A stretch of 64,000 nucleotides of DNA from Salegentibacter agarivorans. GTDB lineage: Bacteria; Bacteroidota; Bacteroidia; Flavobacteriales; Flavobacteriaceae. Every line of letters starts with the position of its first letter. The first letter of the stretch is position 1. Where the stretch lies: NCBI RefSeq assembly GCF_900113135.1, contig NZ_FOOH01000012.1, positions 1 to 64,000 of the forward strand, read 5' to 3'. Under the pieces are notes generated by a model that had not been told where the DNA came from, ran no database searches, and saw only the letters and a list, made by a program, of their open reading frames with translations. The translations under genes were made by a program, and so were the position numbers. This document shows, piece after piece, positions 1 through 9,389 of the stretch.

Positions 1-1
1 C

Positions 2-217
2 CTGATCCGTCTCAAGGAAAAAGCCAGGAACCTACTATTAAGTGAAGCGGGAATAGCACATCGTAAACGTCGGTGCTGGGATGTGGAAGCCGTCTTTGGG
101 AATATCAAGCAAAATATGGGCTTCAAGCGATTTATGCTTCGGGGAATGGAGAAAGTAACTACTGAAATAGGGTTAATTGCTATGGCGCACAACTTAAGAA
201 AATTCAGTATAGCATAG
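2..217 (+). mobile_element. IS1182-like transposase, C-terminal fragment
   Basis: The window opens inside a reading frame that gives 71 residues and ends at TAG. The tail contains DVEAVFGNIKQNMGFKRF, then LRGMEKVTTEIGLIAMAHNL, which is the conserved end of IS1182-type DDE transposases; the Glu in VEAVFG is probably the third catalytic acid. The 5' part lies outside the window, so it cannot be told whether the element is intact. The neighbouring receptor gene points the opposite way and ends 145 bases downstream. Confidence 0.8.
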
Positions 218-240
218 GAAGGGGGCTTCCTTGCCTTTTT
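216..240 (+). terminator. Intrinsic terminator after the transposase
   Basis: AGGAAG (216-221), loop GGGG, CTTCCT (226-231), followed by TTGCC and a T run. The hairpin begins on the stop codon of the transposase, so it may also be part of the element's right end; no second terminal repeat is available for comparison. Confidence 0.55.
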
Positions 241-300
241 TTATCATTAAGAATATCTACAAAAGAAGAAGCACTTCTCTCACAAAAACTTTTATCAATA

Positions 301-339
301 AAAAAGGCCATCTAAATACTTTTTAGACGGCCTCTTTTT
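301..339 (-). terminator. Terminator of the TonB receptor gene at 362-3109
   Basis: Eleven-base stem with one mismatch (306-316 against 322-332), flanked by A5 on the left and T5 on the right. It can therefore work on both strands. It lies 30 bases past the stop codon of the minus-strand receptor gene. Confidence 0.75.
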
Positions 340-361
340 ATCGAAAATTAATCTCTTTTAT

Positions 362-3109
362 TTAGAAGTTAAAAGTAACTCCCGCATTCCAGGTTCTTCC
401 GAATCCGAAATACACCCTGTTATTAACATTAATTCCCTGGTACGTTTCATCACCAGCACCCGCTAAAAGATTGGTATCAGCTTCAGAAATGTACATTGTA
501 TCAAATACGTTATTTACATTAACTCTAAAGTTCAGGTTATTGTTATTTTGCCCAATTGGCAATCTAAACGAAGCACCTGCATCAACCAATCCAAACGAAG
601 GTAATTTTAAAGCTTCAAAATTCTCCTCACCTAAAGCATCAGTAGCATCAAAGTCAGCATAAAGATTATCTACATACCTGTAATTCGCATCTACTCTTAA
701 ACCTTCTATAATGGTATAATCTGCTCCAAGACTGGCAGTAAATTGTGCAGCATCTCCAACTTTTACACCATCTAAAGCTAAAGTTGCAGTTTGTGGATTT
801 CCGTTTTCATCTAAGATAGGGCTTTGATCATTATCAAAATATGCTGTTTCAACATCATCCTGATATTCCCAGTTACCAATAGACATCATCCCATTGTATC
901 TTAATTTATCTGAAATTCTACCGGTGAAGTCTAATTCAAAACCAGTATGCACCTGGGTAATTCCATAAAGATTTGCAGTACCTCTAACTTCCTGCGGCGT
1001 TTCTGCATTAAATACAGCTCCTGTACTTTCAAATCTATCTGCCCACGAAGTTCTGTAAAGGTTCACGTTCGCACTAAAGAAACTGGATCTAAAACCGTAC
1101 CCAATTTCGGTACCAATTACCTGTTCGTTTTGAAGATCTGGGTTTAAATTATTTCCGAAGTTAATGAACACTGCATCAAAAAGAGGTTGTTTAGAATAGT
1201 AACCTGCATTTGCATAAATGTTATGTCTTTCGTCAATATTCCAGTTTAAACCACCTTTAATATTTCCACCAATTATATTTTCCCAATCGGTTTCCTGACT
1301 ACCTTCAAGTTCTCCAAAATACTCAACTCTTTTAAAGCCCTGGTTAGAGATAGATCCCTGAACGAATGCTGAAATTATATCATTTGTATATTCCAACTGT
1401 CCAAAAGTACCGGCCCATCTTACTAAACCATCGTTATAATAATCTATTTTTTTTTCTGAATCAATATCAGAGAATACCCAGAAGTTAGGATCTGCATCGT
1501 ACGTTTGACGTTGTACAGGATTGGGATCATTATTAACGTTATCGGTTTGTAAATAAGCGTCACCTCCCATTAAATTATTAACTCTTCTATAGTGAATACC
1601 TTTGTAAGTTCTTAAATCAACACCTACATCTAAAGTAAGCTCATCTGTTAACTGGTTACTTAGGTTAGATAACACACCAAACCAGTTGTGAGAGTTTATA
1701 GAAGCTCTTCTTGTAATTCCGTTAGCAGAAGACCTATCTCCATTACCCTGGTTAAGGTAAATACCATCGGTAAGTGTTCTCTGTCCTTCTGGGTTAGCGT
1801 CATTTCCAAAGTCTGGAACGGCCTGCCCACTATTGTAAGCAAAAATATCGTCTACTCTTATTAAGCCATTATCGGTTCTTGGAAGCGCAAATTGTCTTCT
1901 TCCATTTATAGTACCAATTTCTCCGGTTCCACCTCCACGTCCAAAAGAAGCGTAAGCTGAAGTAGAAAGTTTAGTGGCAGAATTAATATCGAAATCCCAG
2001 TTTAAAGACATAATTGGCTTGTGGTAGAAGTTTCTGGTAAAAGAAAACTCTTCTCCATTTCTATAACCCCAGTTTTCATTATATTTTATATTTGGATCTT
2101 CATTATCACTATATTGTTGATAAACATCAATCGAGCTACTTCTGCTACGTTGGTTGTGCCATTGTGGTGCACCAGTTACTGTAAACTGAAAATCGTGAGT
2201 ATCATTAGGTCTGTATCCAAAACCTAAATAATAGTTGTACCCCTGAAATTCGGTTCCGTCAACATAGCCGTCTCCTTGAGTTTGACTTAATAATACAGTT
2301 GTAGAAAAACCACTTTCCATTAGACCCGTGTTATAAGAAGCAACAGTCTTTAAGTAAGAATCATTACCCGTCATAACTGTTACAAATCCACCTTCAGATC
2401 TATCTGCGGCTCTTGTTACCACGTTGATGGTTCCACCTACAGAAGATACCGCTAATTTAGAAGAACCTAATCCTCTTTGAACCTGAATAGCCGAAGCTAC
2501 ATCGCTTAAACCAGCCCAGTTACTCCAATAAACCGAACCATTTTCCATATCGTTAATTGGCACACCGTTTATCATTACCGCAGAGTTATTAGTGTCAAAC
2601 CCTCTAATATTAATACGGGCATCTCCAAATCCACCTCCTTGTTTGGTGGCGTAGATAGAAGGCGTGTTGTTCAAAATTTCAGGAAATTCCTGCGAACCTA
2701 ATTTCTCCTGAATTTCGGCAGCTCTAATGGTAGAAACAGCCACAGGAGTTTCACGATCTTTAGCTAAATCGGCAATACCGGTAATTACCACCTCGGCCAA
2801 TGCATCGGCATCTGGACCTAAAGTAATTGTCCCTAAATTTTGTGTAGCACCACCAGTTATATTAAAGTTAATGGTTTGTCTTTCATAACCAATAAAGGTT
2901 ACGCTTATTCTCCCCGAAGCAGCTTTTACATCTAAAGAAAAATTTCCATCAAAGTCTGTAGTAGTACCATTGTTAGTACCAACTACCATAACGGTTGCAC
3001 CCGGAAGGGGACCGTCCATTTCAGAATCAATCACCGTTCCGGTAAGAGTTCCCTGAGCAAAAATTGTAGCTGATGTTAGAAACAACGCTAATGCGAGTAA
3101 TTTCCTCAT
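362..3109 (-). CDS. TonB-dependent receptor (SusC/FecA-like), copy 1
   Basis: 915-residue outer-membrane active transporter. A Sec signal peptide (about residues 1-18, ending FAQ) is followed by a carboxypeptidase-regulatory-like beta domain (about 20-105, with GTLTGTVID and TDFDGNFSL). A plug domain follows (about 110-235, with PVAVSTI, MINGVPINDMENG and SVGGTINVVTR), then a beta barrel ending in the typical aromatic residue (TFNF). The substrate cannot be read from the sequence. It is a paralogue of the receptor at 6843-9389; the first 60 residues are nearly the same. It lies downstream of a nuclease gene but behind that gene's terminator, so it probably has its own promoter in the 270-base gap; no good -7 element was seen there. 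Confidence 0.93.
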   Translation of the reverse strand: MRKLLALALFLTSATIFAQGTLTGTVIDSEMDGPLPGATVMVVGTNNGTTTDFDGNFSLDVKAASGRISVTFIGYERQTINFNITGGATQNLGTITLGPDADALAEVVITGIADLAKDRETPVAVSTIRAAEIQEKLGSQEFPEILNNTPSIYATKQGGGFGDARINIRGFDTNNSAVMINGVPINDMENGSVYWSNWAGLSDVASAIQVQRGLGSSKLAVSSVGGTINVVTRAADRSEGGFVTVMTGNDSYLKTVASYNTGLMESGFSTTVLLSQTQGDGYVDGTEFQGYNYYLGFGYRPNDTHDFQFTVTGAPQWHNQRSRSSSIDVYQQYSDNEDPNIKYNENWGYRNGEEFSFTRNFYHKPIMSLNWDFDINSATKLSTSAYASFGRGGGTGEIGTINGRRQFALPRTDNGLIRVDDIFAYNSGQAVPDFGNDANPEGQRTLTDGIYLNQGNGDRSSANGITRRASINSHNWFGVLSNLSNQLTDELTLDVGVDLRTYKGIHYRRVNNLMGGDAYLQTDNVNNDPNPVQRQTYDADPNFWVFSDIDSEKKIDYYNDGLVRWAGTFGQLEYTNDIISAFVQGSISNQGFKRVEYFGELEGSQETDWENIIGGNIKGGLNWNIDERHNIYANAGYYSKQPLFDAVFINFGNNLNPDLQNEQVIGTEIGYGFRSSFFSANVNLYRTSWADRFESTGAVFNAETPQEVRGTANLYGITQVHTGFELDFTGRISDKLRYNGMMSIGNWEYQDDVETAYFDNDQSPILDENGNPQTATLALDGVKVGDAAQFTASLGADYTIIEGLRVDANYRYVDNLYADFDATDALGEENFEALKLPSFGLVDAGASFRLPIGQNNNNLNFRVNVNNVFDTMYISEADTNLLAGAGDETYQGINVNNRVYFGFGRTWNAGVTFNF

Positions 3110-3327
3110 TTTTGAGTTTTAAGTTGTTTGTTTTTTGAGTTTAAAATCACTGCAAAAGAACTCAAATTATCGTCTGCTAAGTTTATCTGATTGTTAAGGT
3201 TTTTAACTTTAACTTTTATACAATAGAAACAATTTATCTCTTAACAACTTAAATTTTAGTGAGATAAAAAAATTAGAAATGATAGAGAATAAACCATTTT
3301 CTGTTAAAAAAGTTAAGTTTAGTTAAA

Positions 3328-3358
3328 ACAAAAAACCAGCCTCTATAGGCTGGTTTTT
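3328..3358 (-). terminator. Terminator of the endonuclease I gene
   Basis: AAACCAGCC (3333-3341) pairs perfectly with GGCTGGTTT (3348-3356) around a six-base loop. On the minus strand it is followed by a T-rich tract. It sits 24 bases past the nuclease stop codon. Confidence 0.85.
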
Positions 3359-3379
3359 AAGAATAAGAAATAAATTAAA

Positions 3380-5017
3380 TTATTCCCAGGTATTTTCAGC
3401 TGCATCGCCACCCCAAATAAGGGTCACCAGGTATGGATTGTCTATAAATGGATTACGGTTACCCTGGGCTCCTTCTATAACATTATTTCTTTGTATTTCA
3501 AAAGCCGAAACCGGGTCTTCCCTGTTCCATTTAAGGAAAAGTTCCAGGTTTCCAACCTTACTAATATCTTCATTATAACGCACATTTAAATAAAGAATCA
3601 TACGTGCTACATCTCCTTTCCATTCATCACCTGGAAAGAAAGCAGTATCATCTACAGAATCGTAATCTCCACCACCCTCTGTATATGGATTATTTGAACG
3701 TAATTCGTTAACATCTGCATCTGCAGCTCTTAAATGATGTAGATCTGTACGAGCTATCTCACTAACCAAAAGTGATTGTGGAAAAACGTGTTCTGTATTA
3801 AAAGTTTGGGGAGAGTATGAGTTATTTCCTGAAGAATATTCTTCCCAATACCTACTTTCACCAGAATAAATTAGAATTACATTATCTTCATTTTCCAAAT
3901 CTTCATCGGCATTATAGAGATAATCGTGGCGCTGACCATAAGAAAGAATGGTAGTATGCATCTCATTGGTAAGTTCTGAAATTACCTTATAATTAAGATC
4001 TTCGTTTTGAGAAATCGCAAGACCATCATAATAATCTTCCAGTTCTGAAGGTATATTGAAACTAACAGGGTCTACAAGGGTTAGGGTTACTGTAGCGGTA
4101 GAACAGGTTGCCTCTTCGTCGTCATCGCAAAGTGTATAGGTAAAAGTATCTTCACCAAGGTATCCAACTTCAGGAATATAAGATATACTTCCGTCATCAT
4201 TTAAAGTTAACGCTCCGCGAGTGTCTGTATCGTCTATAGAAGTGATTTCGGCGTCATCTACAACCTCATCATTATTTAGTAAACTATTAATAGTAAATTC
4301 TGATGTATTCATATCAATTACTACAGTATCATCTGCAGCAACAGGTGAACCTTCATCTATCACATTAATAGTAACCGTAGCTGTAGAACACTCGGCTTCC
4401 TCATCATTATCGCAAATAGTATAAGTAAAAGTATCCTCTCCTGAGAAACCTTCAGCAGGAGTATAAGTTATACTGCCATCATCTTCTAATACTACCGTAC
4501 CAGCGGTATCGTCGCTGTTAACAGAACTTAATTCGGCATTATCTATCAAATTATCGTTAGATAAATGATTGTTAATGCGAAGTTCACTTCCTTCATTGGT
4601 CTCATAGGAATCATCTTCGGCAACAGGAGAACCGGCATCTCCAACAGCAATAGTAACTACTGCCGAAGCACAACGATCCTGGCTTCCAGGCACACACAAA
4701 TCATAGGAAAAACTGTCTTCTCCCTGAAAATCTTCTGGTGGGAAATATGAAAAGGTTCCGTCACGATTATCTACAACCTCACCACCTTCGGTAGTTTCAG
4801 AATCAAAATCACTGATTCGGGATAGATCTACAATTTCATCATTTTCAAGCAAAAAATCTTTTGCTATTTTTAATTCTTCATTTTCTGAAGTTGACACCGC
4901 ATCGGCTGTCGCAACAGGATTTTTAGTTTCCGGATTTACTACCGGGCTAACATCGTCGTCACTACTACATCCTGCAAAAAAGAGGATCGTTGAAGCTAAA
5001 AAAAGAAACTTTTTCAT
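3380..5017 (-). CDS. Surface lipoprotein endonuclease I with Ig/cadherin-like repeats
   Basis: 545 residues. A lipoprotein signal peptide ends at Cys17, followed by SSDDD. An S-D-D motif just after the lipid cysteine matches the surface lipoprotein export signal described in Flavobacterium, so the protein is probably on the outer face of the outer membrane. Three repeats of about 95 residues (about 30-325) each start near P-V-A-x-D-D and end near G-E-D-(S/T)-F-(S/T)-Y, as in cadherin-like/VCBS-type modules. The C-terminal part (about 330-545) is an endonuclease I (Bsn/NucM-type) domain with NTEHVFPQSLL, TDLHHLRAADADVN and NPYTEGGG; the His in TEHVFPQS and the later Asn/His are the expected metal-dependent nuclease residues. 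It would cut extracellular DNA and/or RNA. Confidence 0.88.
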   Translation of the reverse strand: MKKFLFLASTILFFAGCSSDDDVSPVVNPETKNPVATADAVSTSENEELKIAKDFLLENDEIVDLSRISDFDSETTEGGEVVDNRDGTFSYFPPEDFQGEDSFSYDLCVPGSQDRCASAVVTIAVGDAGSPVAEDDSYETNEGSELRINNHLSNDNLIDNAELSSVNSDDTAGTVVLEDDGSITYTPAEGFSGEDTFTYTICDNDEEAECSTATVTINVIDEGSPVAADDTVVIDMNTSEFTINSLLNNDEVVDDAEITSIDDTDTRGALTLNDDGSISYIPEVGYLGEDTFTYTLCDDDEEATCSTATVTLTLVDPVSFNIPSELEDYYDGLAISQNEDLNYKVISELTNEMHTTILSYGQRHDYLYNADEDLENEDNVILIYSGESRYWEEYSSGNNSYSPQTFNTEHVFPQSLLVSEIARTDLHHLRAADADVNELRSNNPYTEGGGDYDSVDDTAFFPGDEWKGDVARMILYLNVRYNEDISKVGNLELFLKWNREDPVSAFEIQRNNVIEGAQGNRNPFIDNPYLVTLIWGGDAAENTWE

Positions 5018-5061
5018 TTAAAAATTTTAAAAAATTGAAATTTGATAATTATTCTATAAAC

Positions 5062-5097
5062 AAAAACCTCTTACCGGCATTGACCGATAAGAGGTTT
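5062..5097 (-). terminator. Terminator of the repeat lipoprotein gene
   Basis: AAACCTCTTA (5064-5073) pairs with TAAGAGGTTT (5088-5097), with a further CGG/CCG pair inside the loop. On the minus strand a T-rich tract follows. It separates the receptor-lipoprotein pair from the nuclease gene. Confidence 0.85.
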
Positions 5098-5119
5098 ATA
5101 CTTTTATGAAATCTGAAAT

Positions 5120-6832
5120 TTACTCTTCATTATTAAGAACCCAGGTTCCAGATTCATCTTTAATTAGGCTTAAAGACTCGGTAGTATTTGTACCGTTATA
5201 AATATCGAAAGTTAACACATACTGCTGACCTACTTCTGCATTTGGTGCAATTTCGTTAAGCAGTGCCTGCATAGCTTCCAATAACATTTCATCACTCCAG
5301 TAAGCCGAATTACCTTCTCTTCTATCAAAGTTAGAGTAATTCTCCATACTTTCTACCGGATTTCCGTAATCGTCTTCTAAAGCAGAAGCTATAATTCCAT
5401 AGTCTGCCCCGCTAAGAGAATATCTAATTGTATTGTCTGGAACCCATTGTGTACCATCATTTCCAAACTGAAGGCTACTTTCTACTACACTTGGAATATA
5501 ATTAAACTCACCATCTTCAAAAACGAAATTAGCATATTCTCTAGTAGTTTCGCCAGAGTAGAAATCGTAACCAAGGGCTACAAAATCACCATCCTGAGCA
5601 TAAGGAAATCGGTTTTCTAAGAAAATAGCCAGTTTATAAATAGCTTCATCCTCATCGTCAAAGTTTGGATAACTCTGCCCCATTTCGGTATAATCTTCCT
5701 CTTCCAGTATAAGCGGAGTATTCCAACTATTGTTAGTAAAAGCAAATACCTTTGTTTCTTCAATAGTAGATACTGCAGCACTTTCATCTATTACATAAGT
5801 GCCATCTTGTAAAATAACAGCCTGTAATTTGGTAGAAACACCGCCGCTATATACATCATAACTTACTTCAAATTTATCTCCATCTACTGCATCAGGAAAA
5901 TTTTCTTTTAAAACAATATTAAAAGCTTCTAAAATCATATCCATACTCCAGTAGTCATCACTATCCTCATCTTTAGCAAAACTGTGATATTGCGCTGCAT
6001 TTCCTGCAGGATCGGGATATGCTTCAGCTAATTCTGCACCAGCCAGGTCATAATCATCGGTTGTTAGTTCATAAGGAGTTCCTCCTACAGCTACATAGGC
6101 ATTTCCATTGAACTGAACCGTCATACTTTCGGTCCCTGCACTTCCATTATATATATCGTAGGATACGTTATATTTTTGACCCTCTACGCCGTCTATATTT
6201 TCTAAAAGCACCTCATTAATCGCTTCAAGAATCATCTCGCTACTCCAGTACGCATCATTGGTTTCTCTTCTTTCAAAGTTTCCATGCTCCTTAACACTTG
6301 ATGCCGGATTAGGATAATCATCTTCAAACTCATCTCCAATTAAACTGAAATCTGCATCAGTAAGCATATAAACTTCCTCATCGGCAAGAGTGTTATAAGT
6401 TAATTCTACATAATCTCCCTCTTCTGCCTGAGTAAATTGAAATTCAAGAAAATCTACAATATCTACCATTCCTGAAAAATAATTTTCAGTTAATCCAACA
6501 GCTTCATAATCTGTTGCTGTAACCACATATTCTTCTACCCTAATTGGGTCATAAACGTTAAAAGTTACATTTACTGAAGAATTTTTTCCCAAAGCAGGAT
6601 AAAGATCTGATAATAGTGCAGGAATTAATTCGCGTGCATCGTCTTCAGAGTCAAAGCTAGTAAAACTTAAACCAAGATTATCGGTATAGTCTTCTTCTTG
6701 CAGGGTATAGTCCATAGACCCCTCAACATTGCTGATTTTCTCATCAATGTCATTATGGATGTCTTCCATAGGCTCGCAACCCGTGATGGCGACCCCTATG
6801 AAAAGCATTAAAAGGTAAAAAGTATTTTTCAT
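5120..6832 (-). CDS. Lipoprotein with five internal repeats, partner of TonB receptor
   Basis: 570 residues with a lipoprotein signal ending at Cys19 (GCEP). The mature part is very acidic and built from about five related units of roughly 80-120 residues. Each has a helix-like start of the type Y-x-L-x-x-x-D-Y/F and an end of the type G-x-x-x-x-V-x-Y-D-x-Y-x-G. Three units also carry YW-S-x-(E/D)-M-(I/L)-LEA. I do not recognise a named catalytic domain. The gene starts 10 bases after the TonB receptor at 6843-9389, so the two are almost certainly co-transcribed. By analogy with SusC/SusD-like pairs it may be the surface substrate-binding partner; it does not look like SusD. Confidence 0.8.
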   Translation of the reverse strand: MKNTFYLLMLFIGVAITGCEPMEDIHNDIDEKISNVEGSMDYTLQEEDYTDNLGLSFTSFDSEDDARELIPALLSDLYPALGKNSSVNVTFNVYDPIRVEEYVVTATDYEAVGLTENYFSGMVDIVDFLEFQFTQAEEGDYVELTYNTLADEEVYMLTDADFSLIGDEFEDDYPNPASSVKEHGNFERRETNDAYWSSEMILEAINEVLLENIDGVEGQKYNVSYDIYNGSAGTESMTVQFNGNAYVAVGGTPYELTTDDYDLAGAELAEAYPDPAGNAAQYHSFAKDEDSDDYWSMDMILEAFNIVLKENFPDAVDGDKFEVSYDVYSGGVSTKLQAVILQDGTYVIDESAAVSTIEETKVFAFTNNSWNTPLILEEEDYTEMGQSYPNFDDEDEAIYKLAIFLENRFPYAQDGDFVALGYDFYSGETTREYANFVFEDGEFNYIPSVVESSLQFGNDGTQWVPDNTIRYSLSGADYGIIASALEDDYGNPVESMENYSNFDRREGNSAYWSDEMLLEAMQALLNEIAPNAEVGQQYVLTFDIYNGTNTTESLSLIKDESGTWVLNNEE

Positions 6833-6842
6833 CTCTATGTTT

Positions 6843-9389
6843 TTAAAAATTTATTTTCATTCCTACGGTATATGTACGACCAAACCCGTACCATACCGAT
6901 GCAGTTTCTGCATTAGAGTTAGAGCCATCAAAACCAAAACTTACATACTCGGTATCCAGTATGTTATTTACGTTACCATTTAAAGTAGCTTCAAAACCTC
7001 CAAACTCAAATTTATGAGTAAGGCCAGCATCTAACAGTCCGTAGGATGGAATTTCCCAGGGCTCATAATCATCTCCCGAGCTCACGCCAAGTATATCGAA
7101 TTGAGTATAAAGCTTATCTACATAATTCCAATTAGCACGAATAATCGTTCCAGGAAGTACTTCGTAGTCTCCACCAAGTGCAAAGGTATTTTGCGCACTA
7201 CCTCCTACAGGAATATCTTTAAGATAAAGATCTATTCCTTCTTCAAGAATTGGGTTTTGTTCTTCATCAAAGATCATTACATCCTGCACGTTACTATCCC
7301 ATTTCCAGTCTCCAATAGAAGCCATACCGTTAATAGTAAGATTATCTATAGGTTTAAAACTAAAGTCGAATTCAATACCCTGGTGCAAAGCATTTACCCC
7401 AAGGATATTAGCCGTATAATTCTCACCCGATTCAGTATCGAAAATAGTTTGTGTGAAAGGTTTATCCTGCCAACTCGTTCTATAAATATTTAAGTTAGCT
7501 CTAAATTTTGAGCTTCTAATCCCATACCCAATTTCGGTACTGAATATCTTTTGATTTTCAGCTTCATCATTCACATCATTAACAAAGTTTAGAAAAACCT
7601 GGTCAAAGAAAGGTGCTCTTTCAAAATAACCAATATTTGCAAAAACATTGTGTGTGTCGTTAATGTTATAGTTTGCTCCACCTTTTATACTTGGTGCAAA
7701 AAAGCTTACCCAATCTGTTTCCTGAAGGTTATCAGAATCCAGGTAATTGAAATAATCAATTCTTTTATATGAAGTATTTGAAGCAGCTCCCGAGATAAAT
7801 GCAGAAAGATCGTCTTTAGAGTACTCTGCCTGAAGGAATCCACCTTCCCAATGTACCAAGCCATCATTATGATAGTTAATTTTATCTCCTACCTGCGCAA
7901 CATTTACCGGGTTGTTAGCATTACTATCGTCTAACCAGTAAGTACCACCCAGAAGATTCTTTACTTCCTGGAAATGTTCTCCTTTGTAATACCTAAGATC
8001 TATACCGGCTAATAAATCTATATCTTCAGTAATTTCTGTAGTTAAGGTAGAAAGTGCACCATACCAGTTATGGTCGTTTCTTGAGTTATACAGAATAGTT
8101 TCAGAACCAAGCGCGCCGTTTGCCACGTTTTCATCTACTACTAAATCTAAATTAAAAGGCTGTAGATATCCATTTCTATATGGAGAATCGATACTTCTTA
8201 GGTTAGCAGCCCCATCGTAGCCACCGCCACCACCTGTACCGAAAGATGCGTACAAAGCTGTAGATAATTCAGTTTTATCTGAAATATCCCAGTAGTGGTT
8301 TAAAGACATTTGAGGCTTGTGGTAAAAGTTATCTTGTACGTGAGTAACCTCACCGTTTAAATAACCCCAATCTCCGTTAAATTTTCTTCCTCTTTCACTT
8401 TGGCGAAAAGTTTCAATTAAATGAGAAGTTTCTCTTTGCCCATGTTCTTGGGGTGCTCCAAAAGCTGTAAAAGATAATTCATGATCTTCATTAAATTTCT
8501 TTGCAAGGTTTACAAAATAAGAGTAACCTTCAAACTCAGTTCCATCTACGTACCCGTTACCAGTAGTTTTAGATAAAGAAACTGTAGCGGCAAAACCATT
8601 ATCTAACAACCCTGTAGAAACTGTTCCGCCATATTTTTGATAACCGTCATTACCGGTTGTTGCAAAAATACTTCCTCCCTCTTCGGCATCAGTAGATTTT
8701 GTAACAATGTTTATAGTTCCACCAATAGAAGGTACAGCTACTTTAGAAGCTCCAAGACCTCTTTGCACCTGCATAGTTTGAGTAACATCTGAAAGTCCGG
8801 CCCAGTTACTCCAGTAAACATTCCCGTTTTCCATGTCGTTTACCGGAACACCGTTAATCATTACCGCAACGTTTTCAGAATCAAAACCTCTTAATCTAAG
8901 TTCTGCATCTCCAAATCCACCACCTTGTTTGTGAACAAAAATACCGGGTGTAGATTGTAAGATCTCAGGGAATTCTTTGTTACTTAATTTTAATTCAATT
9001 TCCTCTGCTTTAATAGTAGAAACCGCAACCGGTGTTTTTCTATCTATCGCCAGAGAAAAACTTGTTATTACAATTTCTTCCAAAGCACCTGCATCAGCAT
9101 TAAGGATTATTTCACCTAAATTCTGCGTACCATTGGTAAGGTTAAAATCTAAAGTTTTTGTAGTGTACCCAACGAAGCTAACTTTTACTTTTCCTGAATT
9201 TGAATCTACATTCAAAGAAAAATTTCCATCAAAGTCGGTGGTAGTTCCATTGTTTGTTCCCTCTACCATTACGGTTGCACCGGGCAGGGGACCATCCATT
9301 TCAGAATCGATTACCGTTCCGGTAAGAGTTCCTTGAGCAAAAATTGTGGCCGAAGTTAAAACCAAGGCCAGGAGTAATAATTTCCTCAT
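6843..9389 (-). CDS. TonB-dependent receptor (SusC/FecA-like), copy 2
   Basis: 848 residues, with the same architecture as the receptor at 362-3109. Order: Sec signal peptide (ending FAQ), carboxypeptidase-regulatory-like domain (GTLTGTVIDSEMDGPLPGAT), plug domain (TPVAVSTI, NGVPVNDMENGNVYWSNWAG, SIGGTINIVTK) and beta barrel ending VGMKINF. It is the first gene of a pair with the repeat lipoprotein 10 bases downstream. The leader is about 100 bases if the -7 element at 9500-9507 is correct. The plug and the first 60 residues are much closer to copy 1 than the barrels are, as expected if the two receptors diverged in ligand. Confidence 0.93.
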   Translation of the reverse strand: MRKLLLLALVLTSATIFAQGTLTGTVIDSEMDGPLPGATVMVEGTNNGTTTDFDGNFSLNVDSNSGKVKVSFVGYTTKTLDFNLTNGTQNLGEIILNADAGALEEIVITSFSLAIDRKTPVAVSTIKAEEIELKLSNKEFPEILQSTPGIFVHKQGGGFGDAELRLRGFDSENVAVMINGVPVNDMENGNVYWSNWAGLSDVTQTMQVQRGLGASKVAVPSIGGTINIVTKSTDAEEGGSIFATTGNDGYQKYGGTVSTGLLDNGFAATVSLSKTTGNGYVDGTEFEGYSYFVNLAKKFNEDHELSFTAFGAPQEHGQRETSHLIETFRQSERGRKFNGDWGYLNGEVTHVQDNFYHKPQMSLNHYWDISDKTELSTALYASFGTGGGGGYDGAANLRSIDSPYRNGYLQPFNLDLVVDENVANGALGSETILYNSRNDHNWYGALSTLTTEITEDIDLLAGIDLRYYKGEHFQEVKNLLGGTYWLDDSNANNPVNVAQVGDKINYHNDGLVHWEGGFLQAEYSKDDLSAFISGAASNTSYKRIDYFNYLDSDNLQETDWVSFFAPSIKGGANYNINDTHNVFANIGYFERAPFFDQVFLNFVNDVNDEAENQKIFSTEIGYGIRSSKFRANLNIYRTSWQDKPFTQTIFDTESGENYTANILGVNALHQGIEFDFSFKPIDNLTINGMASIGDWKWDSNVQDVMIFDEEQNPILEEGIDLYLKDIPVGGSAQNTFALGGDYEVLPGTIIRANWNYVDKLYTQFDILGVSSGDDYEPWEIPSYGLLDAGLTHKFEFGGFEATLNGNVNNILDTEYVSFGFDGSNSNAETASVWYGFGRTYTVGMKINF

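Noticed and set aside
471-1147. Short plus-strand open frames inside the TonB receptor gene
   Set aside because: They lie fully within a well-supported minus-strand gene, have no recognisable domain and no promoter or start context of their own. The same holds for similar antisense frames in other genes of the window.
8977-9336. 119-codon plus-strand open frame opposite the 5' part of receptor copy 2
   Set aside because: Antisense to the conserved signal and regulatory-like domain; its composition follows from the receptor codons and no family is visible.
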